Positions 25,499 through 35,080 of a stretch of 38,976 nt of DNA are shown here, piece by piece. This DNA is from Candidatus Aenigmatarchaeota archaeon. GTDB lineage: Archaea; Aenigmatarchaeota; Aenigmatarchaeia; PWEA01. Location of the stretch: NCBI GenBank assembly GCA_003553905.1, contig PWEA01000012.1, positions 1 through 38,976 on the forward strand, read 5' to 3'. Position 1 is the first letter of the stretch. Each line of letters starts with the position of its first letter. Both the position numbers and the translations under genes were made by a program. The notes under the pieces were generated by a model. The model was given only the letters and a program-made list of their open reading frames with translations, did no database searches and was not told where the DNA came from.

Positions 25499-26773
25499 AT
25501 GTTGTCCATAGATCTTGTTCGTGAAAGTCCCGGAAAGGTAAAGGAGTCGCAGAAGAGAAGGAACGAGTCAGAGAAGATAGTGGACAAAGTATTGGAAAAG
25601 GATAAAGAATGGAGGGAAAGACTTCAGAGAATGGAGGATCTAAGACATGAGAAGAACGAAAAGAGCGAAAGGATAGCAGAGTTGAAGCAGGAAGGAAAAA
25701 ACGCAGAGAAAAAGATAAACGAGATGAAGAAGGTCAAGAAAGAGCTAGGAGGACTAGAGAATCAAGTAGAGGAACTGAAAAAGAAACGTGACGAGCTTCT
25801 TCTGAAGATACCGAACATACTGGATGAAGAGGTTCCAGAGGGTGAAGGTGAGGAGGACAACGTCGAGATAAAGAGGTGGGGTGAGGAACCAGAATTTGAC
25901 TTTGAACCGAAGGTACATACTGAAATACTGGAAAGTAGAGGCCTTCTGGATGTTGAAAGGGGTTCCAAGGTAGCAGGATCCGATTTCTACTTCTTGAAGG
26001 GTGAACTGGTTGAGCTGGACTTAGCGCTCCAGAGATTTGCTTTGGACTTTCTAAATGATAAAGGCTACAAGATAATTGAGCCGCCGTATCTTGTTAACAC
26101 GGAAGTGTACGAAGGTATATCAGGAGCTACGGATGGGACGGGTGAAGAATCGTATAAAATCAAGGACAAGGATCTTTGGTTGATACCTACCTCTGAATAC
26201 CCCGTTGGTGGAATGTTCAAGGATGAGACATTTCTCGAGGAAGAACTTCCAGTCAAACTTTGCGCTGTTTCCCCATGCTTCAGAAGGGAAGGCGGTGGCC
26301 ATGGAAAGTATTCCCGCGGTTTGTACCGTATGCACCAGTTCAACAAGGTAGAACAGTTCGTGTTCTGCAAACCCGAAGACTCGTGGGATTACTTCGAAGA
26401 GCTGCAGGAAAACGCCGAAGAGATGTACCAAAAGCTTGGTCTACATTACAGGGTGGTAAATGCCTGCACAGGTGATATAAGCGACAAGGCCAGTAGGCTT
26501 TACGACGTAGAGTGCTGGATGGCCGATGGAAAGTTCCACGAGACGGGATCAAACTCTAACTGTCTCGACTACCAGTCCAGGAACCTTGAGATAAAATACA
26601 GGGAAGGTGAAGGTAAGCCACCCAAGGGATATGTGCACACACTGAACAACACTGCCTTGGCAACCAGTAGAACTATGATAGCTATAATAGAACAGAACCA
26701 ACGAGAAGATGGAAGTATAGAGATACCGGAGGCCCTGAGACCGTATATGGACGGGAAGGAAGTTATAAGCTAA
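25499..26773 (+). CDS. serS: Seryl-tRNA synthetase
   Basis: N-terminal coiled coil; motif 2 'SPCFRREGGGHGKYSRGLYRMHQFNKVEQF'; motif 3 'TLNNTALATSRTMIAIIEQNQREDGSIEIPEALRPYM'. Confidence 0.98.
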   Translation: MLSIDLVRESPGKVKESQKRRNESEKIVDKVLEKDKEWRERLQRMEDLRHEKNEKSERIAELKQEGKNAEKKINEMKKVKKELGGLENQVEELKKKRDELLLKIPNILDEEVPEGEGEEDNVEIKRWGEEPEFDFEPKVHTEILESRGLLDVERGSKVAGSDFYFLKGELVELDLALQRFALDFLNDKGYKIIEPPYLVNTEVYEGISGATDGTGEESYKIKDKDLWLIPTSEYPVGGMFKDETFLEEELPVKLCAVSPCFRREGGGHGKYSRGLYRMHQFNKVEQFVFCKPEDSWDYFEELQENAEEMYQKLGLHYRVVNACTGDISDKASRLYDVECWMADGKFHETGSNSNCLDYQSRNLEIKYREGEGKPPKGYVHTLNNTALATSRTMIAIIEQNQREDGSIEIPEALRPYMDGKEVIS

Positions 26774-26940
26774 GCTCTTCGATCATCAAATCTCGGAGAT
26801 CACACCGCAGGATTCAAATTATACTTTTCAAGCACAACATTTTGCTGTAATCTTTTGTGAGAATGGTTTGTCGAAGAAGAAAGGTTTTTTCGAACACCTA
26901 TCCGATGACTTCAATATATATAAATTTTAACTTGTAAGTG

Positions 26941-27372
26941 ATGAATATGAACGACAAAGAAACAACCGATGGGATAAATGGTCTACTGTACAAGCAGTTT
27001 TTCGATGCAATCGAAACTCTTGTCATGAATTCGACTGACAGGGAGTTGGAACTTCCTGGTTTACAGGTGAAGTATGAGAGGCTAGGTAACCATTGTCTTT
27101 CGAACTGTTCGCTTGATATAAAGGAAAAGGATGAAGATAGTCCGGAAGATGAACCCTGTCACTTAGGCATCTTCATCAGAAAGAATTCATTCAAGAATTA
27201 TAGTATGAAAGTGTACAATAATTCCGCTGACAGAGAAAAAATTGAAGAAAAGATGAAAAAAGTGATCGATAACTACGATGATATAAAGGAGGAGTACAGA
27301 GACGGCTTTTCACCAACTGAATATCCCGAGTTTTTTGAAGGAAGGATTAACATCCCGGCCTCGGAGCACTAA
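26941..27372 (+). CDS. Hypothetical protein
   Basis: About 143 aa ORF; TATATATAAA about 25 nt upstream. Confidence 0.65.
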   Translation: MNMNDKETTDGINGLLYKQFFDAIETLVMNSTDRELELPGLQVKYERLGNHCLSNCSLDIKEKDEDSPEDEPCHLGIFIRKNSFKNYSMKVYNNSADREKIEEKMKKVIDNYDDIKEEYRDGFSPTEYPEFFEGRINIPASEH

Positions 27373-27526
27373 AACCATCCAATGCCACACCTATACTTTT
27401 CATTACATCTAGTTTTACTTTTCTGATTTCCTTTCGATCCAGATAGGTACATCCTCTGAAATTATAAATATCTGGAGATGTCCAGCCCAACTAATTAAAG
27501 ATTGCAATAAAGAAAGGTAGTATTAT

Positions 27527-28594
27527 ATGGAAAATATCGAAGAGGGAAACGTTGAGATAGAAGTTCATGAAGGAAGATCCTATGATAAAGAGGTTTTTTA
27601 CAACCCAAGGATGGAGTTTGATAGAAATTTATCCGTTGCCATTGTTTCCGTAGTTGGTCCCCGTAAAGCGTGTGATGCTCTCTCTGCTTCGGGTATTCGA
27701 GGTATAAGATATAAGAAGGAGGCTGGGATCCCAGAGGTCTGGTTGAACGATGCCAATCTCAAGGCAAGTAGACTTATACAGAGTAATATGGAAAAAAACA
27801 GTCTATGTGGAAAAATAAGAAACAAAGACGCAGCCGTTCTTCTTCGCCAAGAAAACTTCGATTTTATAGATATAGATCCTTTTGGGTCGCCTGCAGAGTT
27901 TTTGGATGCAGCTGCAAGTTCAATTAAGAGTAAAGGTCTTATTGGAGTAACTGCAACCGATACATCCTCTTTTTTTGGTACATACCCCAGGGTTTCGAGG
28001 CGAAGATACGGCAGAAAAAGTATGAAAACAGGTTACAACAAGGAACTTGGTCTGCGTATTTTGGTTTCGGCGATAATCGAAAGTTTAGGTCGTTATAAAA
28101 AGACATTTTATCCGAAACTCTGTTATTTCAGAGAACATTATGCACGTGTTTTTGGTGAAATTGTAAGTGGTGCGAAGGAAGTACAAGAAAACTTCAGAAA
28201 CTTTGGTCATATATCCCACTGTTTTAGTTGTGGTTGGAGAAACCAAGGTTTTCATAAGAACTGTGACTCCTGTGGAAGCCAAACCGAAGTTACTAATGTA
28301 TATACAGGAAGGTTGAACAACCCGAACTTCTGTAGAAATGTAGCAGAAAAATGCAAGAGCAAGGGGTTTGACGAAGAGCATGATATGGTAGACAGATTAA
28401 GCGATGACATGGACATACCTTATCATTACGATCTCCATTATATAGCAAAGAAGCAGAGTATTCCAGTAAATAAAACACAAGAAACCATACAAAGGCTCAG
28501 GGACAGTAACCATAAAACAAAAAAATCAGTGTACTCTCCCACCGCAGTTAAGACAGAAGCTCCCTTCCATAAAGTAGTTGAAACGATGATCTAG
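27527..28594 (+). CDS. trm1: tRNA (guanine26-N2)-dimethyltransferase Trm1
   Basis: 'YNPRMEFDRNLSVA', 'DALSASGIRGIRY', 'DIDPFGSPAEFLDAA', 'GLIGVTATDTS', zinc motif 'CGWRNQGFHKNCDSCG'. Confidence 0.96.
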   Translation: MENIEEGNVEIEVHEGRSYDKEVFYNPRMEFDRNLSVAIVSVVGPRKACDALSASGIRGIRYKKEAGIPEVWLNDANLKASRLIQSNMEKNSLCGKIRNKDAAVLLRQENFDFIDIDPFGSPAEFLDAAASSIKSKGLIGVTATDTSSFFGTYPRVSRRRYGRKSMKTGYNKELGLRILVSAIIESLGRYKKTFYPKLCYFREHYARVFGEIVSGAKEVQENFRNFGHISHCFSCGWRNQGFHKNCDSCGSQTEVTNVYTGRLNNPNFCRNVAEKCKSKGFDEEHDMVDRLSDDMDIPYHYDLHYIAKKQSIPVNKTQETIQRLRDSNHKTKKSVYSPTAVKTEAPFHKVVETMI

Positions 28595-28813
28595 TTACCA
28601 CACTTCTGCGATATTGTTTTCATTTTCTGATTCGCTGGTAAGAGCCTTTGCTATGGGACATTCGCCATTTTTCTTCCAGAAGCATCTGTTGTCAAAACAT
28701 TCATTCATGCCCTCGTACATAAAGCATTCTTCTACTGTATCGCCCTGCCTAACAACAGTTGGCTTCTTAACTTTCACAGCTTCCTTCAAGTCTTTCATGT
28801 CTAACACCCCCAC
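28595..28813 (-). CDS. Small Cys-rich hypothetical protein downstream of tfb
   Basis: 72 aa; 'ECFMYEGMNECFDNRCFWKKNGECPIAKAL'. Confidence 0.65.
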   Translation of the reverse strand: MGVLDMKDLKEAVKVKKPTVVRQGDTVEECFMYEGMNECFDNRCFWKKNGECPIAKALTSESENENNIAEVW

Positions 28814-28837
28814 ACGGGATTTAAAACTTCAACCGTT

Positions 28838-29794
28838 TCAACTTTTTTTGTTTTCGTCTTCCTTGACCTTTTTCTCCACTTCGTCTTCTATGCCTAGGGT
28901 TTCTACAATTTCTTTGTACCTATTACGAATCGTTACTTCTGTTGCATCAACCACGTCTGCTACTTCTCTTTGTGTCTTTTTCTGACCTGTAAGAACTGCA
29001 GCTATGTAAAGTGCTGCTGCAGCCACCCCAACTGGTCCCTTACCCGATGTTATTTCGTGACTTTTTGCTTTCTCCAATATATCGAGAGCTCTGGCCTGTG
29101 CCTTGTCTGAAAGACCAAGCATAGTCGAAAACCTTGGTATGTAGTCCTCTGGTTGTGACGGAAGGATTCTTATTCCAAGTTCTCTACAAACGTATCTGTA
29201 TGTCCTTCCAATCTCCCTCCTGTCGACACCTGATGCTTCTGTTATTTCATCCAACGTCCTTGGTGTCTTGTGCTGTCTTGCCACTGCATATATTAGCGCA
29301 GCAACCACGGCCTCCATCGAACGTCCCCTAACAAGGCCCTTGTCCACAGCTTTTTCGTATAAAATTGCGACTTCTCTGTGTACTGAATTGGGTAGTCCTA
29401 AATACGATACCAATCTCTTAAGCTCAGACAGTGCAAATGAAAGGTTTCTGTTCTTCGACTCAACAATCCTCGACTGCCATTTTTTTAACCTTGAGTACTG
29501 GGCCCTTTTACTTGGATTGACCTTGAACAGTTCACCTGGCCCCTTTCCTATCTTTGTAGTTACGCCTTTATCGTGTTTTGTTGGAGTTAACGGAGCACCT
29601 GTTCTGGCCCTGTTTGATCTTTGTTCCTGATCGAATGCACGCCATTCCTGTGTCATATCAATCATGGATTCTTCTATGACTTCTCCACACTCCGAGCACG
29701 TCAGTTCCCCTCTTGACTGGTTTTCCTCGAAGCTTGTAGAGCCACATTCTGGGCATATCTTCTGAGTTTTTGCAGTTTTTTCACGTCCTGACAT
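28838..29794 (-). CDS. tfb: Transcription initiation factor IIB (TFB)
   Basis: Zn ribbon 'CPECGSTSFEENQSRGELTCSECGEVIEE', B-finger 'EWRAFDQEQRSNRARTGAPLTPTKHDKGVTTKIG', two cyclin repeats. Confidence 0.98.
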   Translation of the reverse strand: MSGREKTAKTQKICPECGSTSFEENQSRGELTCSECGEVIEESMIDMTQEWRAFDQEQRSNRARTGAPLTPTKHDKGVTTKIGKGPGELFKVNPSKRAQYSRLKKWQSRIVESKNRNLSFALSELKRLVSYLGLPNSVHREVAILYEKAVDKGLVRGRSMEAVVAALIYAVARQHKTPRTLDEITEASGVDRREIGRTYRYVCRELGIRILPSQPEDYIPRFSTMLGLSDKAQARALDILEKAKSHEITSGKGPVGVAAAALYIAAVLTGQKKTQREVADVVDATEVTIRNRYKEIVETLGIEDEVEKKVKEDENKKS

Positions 29795-29811
29795 TTTATC
29801 AAATTATTTTT

Positions 29812-29855
29812 TACCATTTGGTAGTAATCAACTATAACTTACTTTGTATTACTAC
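29812..29855. promoter_or_regulatory. Inverted repeats upstream of tfb: TACCATTTGGTA and GTAGTAAT-N19-ATTACTAC
   Basis: TACCA-TT-TGGTA at 29812-29823; GTAGTAAT 29821-29828 with ATTACTAC 29848-29855. Confidence 0.4.
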
Positions 29856-30050
29856 TATTTAAAAGTTTGGGTATGTGTACTTACTAATGAGGAGTAATTT
29901 CTGAAATGTGTAAGATTTGTATACTCGAATATATTTAACAACACATATGTTATTTTGGCAGTATATAAAGCTTTGTGTTTTTTCGTCGATTGTCGTTTAA
30001 TATTCTAAGTTAATTTTTTATTAAAAGAACTAGAAATAAACCTTGATAAT

Positions 30051-31445
30051 ATGAAAAAGATCCTTGAGGAAATACTGGATGAAATAAAACCCGAACTCGG
30101 AGAAGTAAAAGGTCTTAAACAAACATGCGAAGCTTTAAGGGATGCAGGTGAAAGACACGCAGAGGAATACGATTATAGTCCTCTGTTTTGTGGGTCTATA
30201 GCAAAGGATACATGGCTTAAGAGTAAAAAGGATATAGATCTATTTTTGATGTTTGACGAAGAACTGGATATGGAGGATCTTGAGAAAAGGGGAATGGAAG
30301 CAGGAAAAAGAATAATCGAGGATATGGGCGGTGAATGGACCGTGGCCTATGCAGAACATCCCTATGTCCATGGAAACGTTAAGGGATATAAAATAGATAT
30401 CGTACCCGCCTTTGATACAGATCCTGACGAAATAAAAAGCAGTGTTGACAGGACGCCGTGGCATGTCAAATGGGTTGATAAAAATATAACTGAAGAACAA
30501 CGGGACGAAGTACGTCTTCTGAAAAAGTTTACAAAGGAACATGGTCTCTATGGCAGCGATCTTAAGACAAAGGGTTTCTCCGGCTATTTGTGTGAGATAC
30601 TTATTGAGGAGTATGGAAGTTTTGAGGAGATTGTAAGGGAAGCTTCTGAGTGGTATCCCGTTGAAGTAATCGATCCGGAAAACCATTTCAAATCAAAGGA
30701 CTACCTCAAAAGAAAAAAATTCAAAGAAGATGTTCTGATAGTTATAGATCCCGTTGATAAAGATAGAAATGTCGCATCGGTTTTGTCTGATGAAAACTTT
30801 TTCTTATTCAAAAAGAAAGCACGAAAGTTTGTAGAAGATTCATGTAGAGATAGTTTTTTCAAAGAAGAGCAAAAGCCACTTTCTCTGAAGGACTTGCAGT
30901 CAAAGATAGATAGAAGGGGAACCGACTTTATGTTGATAAGTTTCGAATCGCCTGATGTTCATGATGACGTACTATACCCACAGATGAAAAAGATGAACAG
31001 AAGAGTTGAGAAAATGCTTGAGAATGAAGGTTTTGTGGTTTTAAGGAAAGATGTGTGGAGCAACAACCACATCTGTGTTTTGATACTTGAGCTTGAAGTG
31101 GATAGGTTGGCGAGAGTTGATAAGAGAGAGGGGCCATCGATATTCGATAGGAAAAACTCTAAGCGGTTCATAGAAAGGTACGAAGGAGAACACAATCTAC
31201 TAATAGAAGACGGGAAGTGGTACGCAGAATACTTCAGGGAGTGGACAACGGCATTGGATTTTACAAGGAATCTTCTTGACAACGATCCAGATACATTAAA
31301 AGAAGAGGGTATCCCAGGGCACCTTGCTGAAGAGATTGGCCAAGGACTTTCCATAGCCACTTCTGACCACTCGATACACGTATTCAACGAGGTAGAAGGA
31401 CTGAGAAAGAAGATGGCAGAGTACTTCGAAAAGGATCTGGTTTAG
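30051..31445 (+). CDS. cca: Archaeal (class I) CCA-adding tRNA nucleotidyltransferase
   Basis: 'FCGSIAKDTWLKSKKDIDLFLMFDEE', 'VAYAEHPYVHGNVKGYKIDIVPAF', 'RLLKKFTKEHGLYGSDLKTKGFSGYLCEILI'. Confidence 0.97.
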   Translation: MKKILEEILDEIKPELGEVKGLKQTCEALRDAGERHAEEYDYSPLFCGSIAKDTWLKSKKDIDLFLMFDEELDMEDLEKRGMEAGKRIIEDMGGEWTVAYAEHPYVHGNVKGYKIDIVPAFDTDPDEIKSSVDRTPWHVKWVDKNITEEQRDEVRLLKKFTKEHGLYGSDLKTKGFSGYLCEILIEEYGSFEEIVREASEWYPVEVIDPENHFKSKDYLKRKKFKEDVLIVIDPVDKDRNVASVLSDENFFLFKKKARKFVEDSCRDSFFKEEQKPLSLKDLQSKIDRRGTDFMLISFESPDVHDDVLYPQMKKMNRRVEKMLENEGFVVLRKDVWSNNHICVLILELEVDRLARVDKREGPSIFDRKNSKRFIERYEGEHNLLIEDGKWYAEYFREWTTALDFTRNLLDNDPDTLKEEGIPGHLAEEIGQGLSIATSDHSIHVFNEVEGLRKKMAEYFEKDLV

Positions 31446-31450
31446 ATAAA

Positions 31451-33130
31451 ATGAGGGAAATAGAGGAAAGTATAAAAAAACAGCTTCAATCAGTTCTCGG
31501 TGACGATGTGAGAATAGATGTTCCCGATTCTCCTGATTTGGGAGACTATTCTACAAATGCATGTCTCAGGAAGGCAAACCAACTTGGCTCAGACCCTATT
31601 GAACTTGCCGAGGAAACTGTAGAAAAAATTAACAGGAATGATCTCCAGTCAGTTGAAAGGATAGAGATAGCAGGCCATGGATTCATAAACTTTTTTCTGG
31701 ATAGAAACCTTTACGCGGAGAAGGTTATAGAAAAAATAAATGAAAACAAGGAGAAGTATGGCAACTACAGCTTTGGAGACAACAAGACAGTGGTTCTTGA
31801 CTACTCCTCACCAAACGTTGGTAAACCCATGCATATAGGTCACCTTCGTTCTACGATAATAGGAGATTCAATCAAAAGGATACTCGAATTTGTGGGGTAT
31901 AACTGCGTTGGCATAAATCACCTAGGTGATATGGGAACACAGTTTGGAAAGCTAATCTACGCCTACAGAAACTGGGGTGAGGAGGAAAGACTAGAAGAGG
32001 ATCCTGTGGGCTACCTACTTGATCTCTACGTAAAGTTCCACGAAGAAGCAAAAAAGGACGAAAAACTAGATGAGGAGGCAAGGAATTGGAGTAAAAGACT
32101 CGAGGAGGGCAATGAAGAAGCAAAGAGACTATGGGAGAAGTTTACTAAATACACCAAAAAAGACCTGAAGGACACATACTCTCGGCTGAATATAAAATTC
32201 GATTCGTGGAAAGGAGAGAGATTCTATAGAAATAAAACGGAAGACGTCATAGATGATGCACTGGAAAGGGATGTTGCGAAGGAAGACGAGGACGGATCCG
32301 TTATAATAGAGAGTAAAGAAGACGATACACCTTATCTAATCCAGAGGAGTGATGGTGGTACCCTTTACAGCACGAGAGAACTGGCTCAAATAAAATATCG
32401 TAAGGAAAAATATGACTTCGATAAGTCACTTTACGTGGTTGGTCAACCTCAGGAAAGGCATTTCAAAAAGGCTTTCGAGGCAGCTGAAAAGCTGGGCTAC
32501 GCGGACAGGAATGAGCTATTCCATGTAAAGTTCGGTATGATGTCGGTTCCAGAGGGTAGTCTGTCCACACGGAGCGGTAACATAATACTTCTCAAGGACG
32601 TGCTTGATAGAGCCAGGGAAAAGGCATTAGAAGCTGTAAAGAAGAAGAATCCCGATTTAGATAATAAGGAAAAGATTGCGGAATACGTTGGTACAGGAGC
32701 TCTCAAGTACTTCGACCTATCGAAAAAGAGAACCACCAACATAAAGTTCTCCTGGGACGAAGCACTGAGCTTTGAAGGTTCATCTGGTCCCTATCTACAG
32801 TATTCCTACAGCAGAGCTTGTGGTATACTGGAAAAGGTCACGAATTCGACTTCGATGCGTTACGAAAATCTGGAAGACATAGAGTTTGAACTGGTCAAAA
32901 AGCTTGGAAGGTTCCACGTTCCTGTGCTGCAGGCGGCTGAAAAGTACGAGCCACATAGGATAGCTACATATCTAAACGAACTATGTGAACTGTTCAATGA
33001 ATTCTACCATAAATGTAGGGTTAAGGACTCTGAATATGAGGCAAGGAGAATAGAGCTGGTGAAGGCATTCAAACAGGTTCTGGGAAACGGACTTGATCTT
33101 CTAAATATACCAAAACTTGAAGAGATGTAA
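31451..33130 (+). CDS. argS: Arginyl-tRNA synthetase
   Basis: 'VVLDYSSPNVGKPMHIGHLRSTIIGDSIKRILEFVGYNCVGINHLGDMGTQFGKLI', C-terminal DALR domain. Confidence 0.98.
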   Translation: MREIEESIKKQLQSVLGDDVRIDVPDSPDLGDYSTNACLRKANQLGSDPIELAEETVEKINRNDLQSVERIEIAGHGFINFFLDRNLYAEKVIEKINENKEKYGNYSFGDNKTVVLDYSSPNVGKPMHIGHLRSTIIGDSIKRILEFVGYNCVGINHLGDMGTQFGKLIYAYRNWGEEERLEEDPVGYLLDLYVKFHEEAKKDEKLDEEARNWSKRLEEGNEEAKRLWEKFTKYTKKDLKDTYSRLNIKFDSWKGERFYRNKTEDVIDDALERDVAKEDEDGSVIIESKEDDTPYLIQRSDGGTLYSTRELAQIKYRKEKYDFDKSLYVVGQPQERHFKKAFEAAEKLGYADRNELFHVKFGMMSVPEGSLSTRSGNIILLKDVLDRAREKALEAVKKKNPDLDNKEKIAEYVGTGALKYFDLSKKRTTNIKFSWDEALSFEGSSGPYLQYSYSRACGILEKVTNSTSMRYENLEDIEFELVKKLGRFHVPVLQAAEKYEPHRIATYLNELCELFNEFYHKCRVKDSEYEARRIELVKAFKQVLGNGLDLLNIPKLEEM

Positions 33131-33140
33131 AAGGGATAAA

Positions 33141-33434
33141 ATGCACGATAAAAAAGATGATGAAAATCAAAAAAACTTGGACTCACTCATGGAAGCACAG
33201 ATAAAGCAGATGGATGAGAAGGACGTACTTCCTGAAACACAGGAAGAGGTTGTATATCATCTTGTGGAAGAGGTCGGCGAGTTCACAGAAGCTATTAGGG
33301 AAGGAAAGGGAGACAAAGAAGTGGAAAATGAACTTGCAGACATCCTGTGGCAGGTAAACAAGATATGCTGGTTAAGAGATATCAGCCCTGAAGAAATCTT
33401 TTTCAGGAAGCTGGAGATAAACGAAGATAGATGA
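33141..33434 (+). CDS. MazG-like nucleotide pyrophosphohydrolase
   Basis: 'VVYHLVEEVGEFTEAIREGKGDKEVENELADILWQVNKIC' (EExxE...ExxD). ATG at 33141 chosen; ORF track starts at 33117. Confidence 0.8.
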   Translation: MHDKKDDENQKNLDSLMEAQIKQMDEKDVLPETQEEVVYHLVEEVGEFTEAIREGKGDKEVENELADILWQVNKICWLRDISPEEIFFRKLEINEDR

Positions 33435-33476
33435 ATTTCTGGGAACTAATAAAGGGCCTTTCCTAATAATTTTTAC

Positions 33477-34451
33477 ATGAAAATACTGATCCTCACGGGC
33501 GGTTTTCATTCAAAAATGCCCTTAGAAGAGCTAAGAGCTCTTGGTATGAAAATCAACATGAAAGACGGGAGGATCGTAGTCGGTGAAGCTCAAAACGTGG
33601 AAAAATTGAAGAGGCTAGGATACTCACACCTAGTGCTTGAGTATCTCGGAAGTTTCTGTATGAATGAAAGATTGCCGTTTGATCCTGAAAAATACATAGA
33701 AGGAAAGTTTGCGGCGCGATTTAAAAATCTTGGTTTTTCAGGTAAGAGAGAAAAAAAGAAAGAAGAAATTCTCGAGGAGTTAAACCCAAACATAAAGGCC
33801 GTGGACCTGAATAACCCTGATACTACGTTCTATTTTTTGATGAAAGGAGAAAAAATATACGTGGGTAAGCTAATACACAGGTTTGATCCAACCGAGTTCA
33901 CGGAAAGGAAGTCTGAATTCAAACCCTACTCAAGGCCGGTTTCACTTCTACCAAGAGAAGCAAGATGTTGGATAAATCTTTCGGGTGTCGAAGGGGACCT
34001 CTTGGATCCGTTCTGTGGAACGGGAACTATACTAGTGGAAGCAGGTCTCGCTGGATACAACGTCTATGGATCCGACTCGGAGGATGATATGGTTTCTGGG
34101 AGCATTATGAACATGGAGTACTACGAAGTCGAGGGTGAGGTTAGGAAATCGAAGATTCAGAATCTAAGTAAAAACTGGGATAGGGCCTTTGATGTTGTTG
34201 TAACCGACCCTCCATACGGTAGATCTGCAAAGGTATGTAGCGACAAGATAGAAAATCTTTACAGATTTTCATTGAAAGAAATAGAAAGTATATTGAAAAG
34301 CAACGGAAGATGCGTCATAGGCTGTCCCAGAAAGATGGGTTTTGATAAAATATTGAAGGAAACCGATAGTAAATTCAAAGTTTTGAATAAATTCACAGAA
34401 AGGGTGCATGGTGATCTCCAAAGAGAGATATTTGTTCTAGGTAAGAAGTAG
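33477..34451 (+). CDS. tRNA (guanine10-N2)-methyltransferase-like THUMP/Rossmann methyltransferase
   Basis: 'DLLDPFCGTGTILVEAGLAGYNVYGSDSEDDMVSGSIMNMEYY', 'FDVVVTDPPYGRSAKV'. Confidence 0.9.
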   Translation: MKILILTGGFHSKMPLEELRALGMKINMKDGRIVVGEAQNVEKLKRLGYSHLVLEYLGSFCMNERLPFDPEKYIEGKFAARFKNLGFSGKREKKKEEILEELNPNIKAVDLNNPDTTFYFLMKGEKIYVGKLIHRFDPTEFTERKSEFKPYSRPVSLLPREARCWINLSGVEGDLLDPFCGTGTILVEAGLAGYNVYGSDSEDDMVSGSIMNMEYYEVEGEVRKSKIQNLSKNWDRAFDVVVTDPPYGRSAKVCSDKIENLYRFSLKEIESILKSNGRCVIGCPRKMGFDKILKETDSKFKVLNKFTERVHGDLQREIFVLGKK

Positions 34452-34489
34452 TCAAAAGATTTAAATATTATAGTATGATTATAAACATT

Positions 34490-35080
34490 ATGGTAAGAAA
34501 TATTACTAAGTGGGAGCTTTTGTTTCCATACCTATCGGACTACAGGAGAAGTCTTATACTGGCTGACTTCGAAAGAGAAATTGGAAAACCACATCAAACT
34601 TTGAAAAAATATATAGATAAGCTTGTTGATGAGAATGTTCTCAGGGTTGAGGGTAGGGGTAAACATAGAAAATACAGGCTCAATGAGGAGTGCTACCTTC
34701 TTTTCCATTATCTTTCCATATCTGAGAAACTGATGACCCATAAATTTCTGAAGGAGGAAACTCTTCTAAAGAGGCTTTACGAAATTATATCTCCTCATAT
34801 GTCAGATGCTAAAATACTTGTTTTTGGGTCATATGCGAACAAAAGAGAAGGAGAAGACATAGACCTTCTTGTTGTAGGTGAAAGAAATGAAAAGATGGAC
34901 AAAGACCTAAAAGATTTTAGTGAAACATATAAGCACATACACAAAATTCATGTCTCGGGTAAAGATAATCTTAACAAAAGATTTATCAAGGAGGTACACA
35001 AGAAACACATTATCCTCAATGGTACAGATTACTTTGTAAGAATTTTTGGTGATATATATGGCGAACTTGGAATGGTGTAA
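34490..35080 (+). CDS. Winged-helix + minimal nucleotidyltransferase (MNT) protein, candidate antitoxin
   Basis: N-terminal wHTH 'ADFEREIGKPHQTLKKYIDKLVDENVLRVEGRGKHRKYRL'; MNT motif 'ILVFGSYANKREGEDIDLLVV'. ATG 34490 lies 29 nt after TATA 'ttaaatatta'. Confidence 0.85.
   Translation: MVRNITKWELLFPYLSDYRRSLILADFEREIGKPHQTLKKYIDKLVDENVLRVEGRGKHRKYRLNEECYLLFHYLSISEKLMTHKFLKEETLLKRLYEIISPHMSDAKILVFGSYANKREGEDIDLLVVGERNEKMDKDLKDFSETYKHIHKIHVSGKDNLNKRFIKEVHKKHIILNGTDYFVRIFGDIYGELGMV

Noticed and set aside
26340-26552. ORFs within serS (26065-26370, 26120-26431, 26260-26475, 26340-26552)
   Set aside because: serS motifs 2 and 3 clearly define the coding frame.
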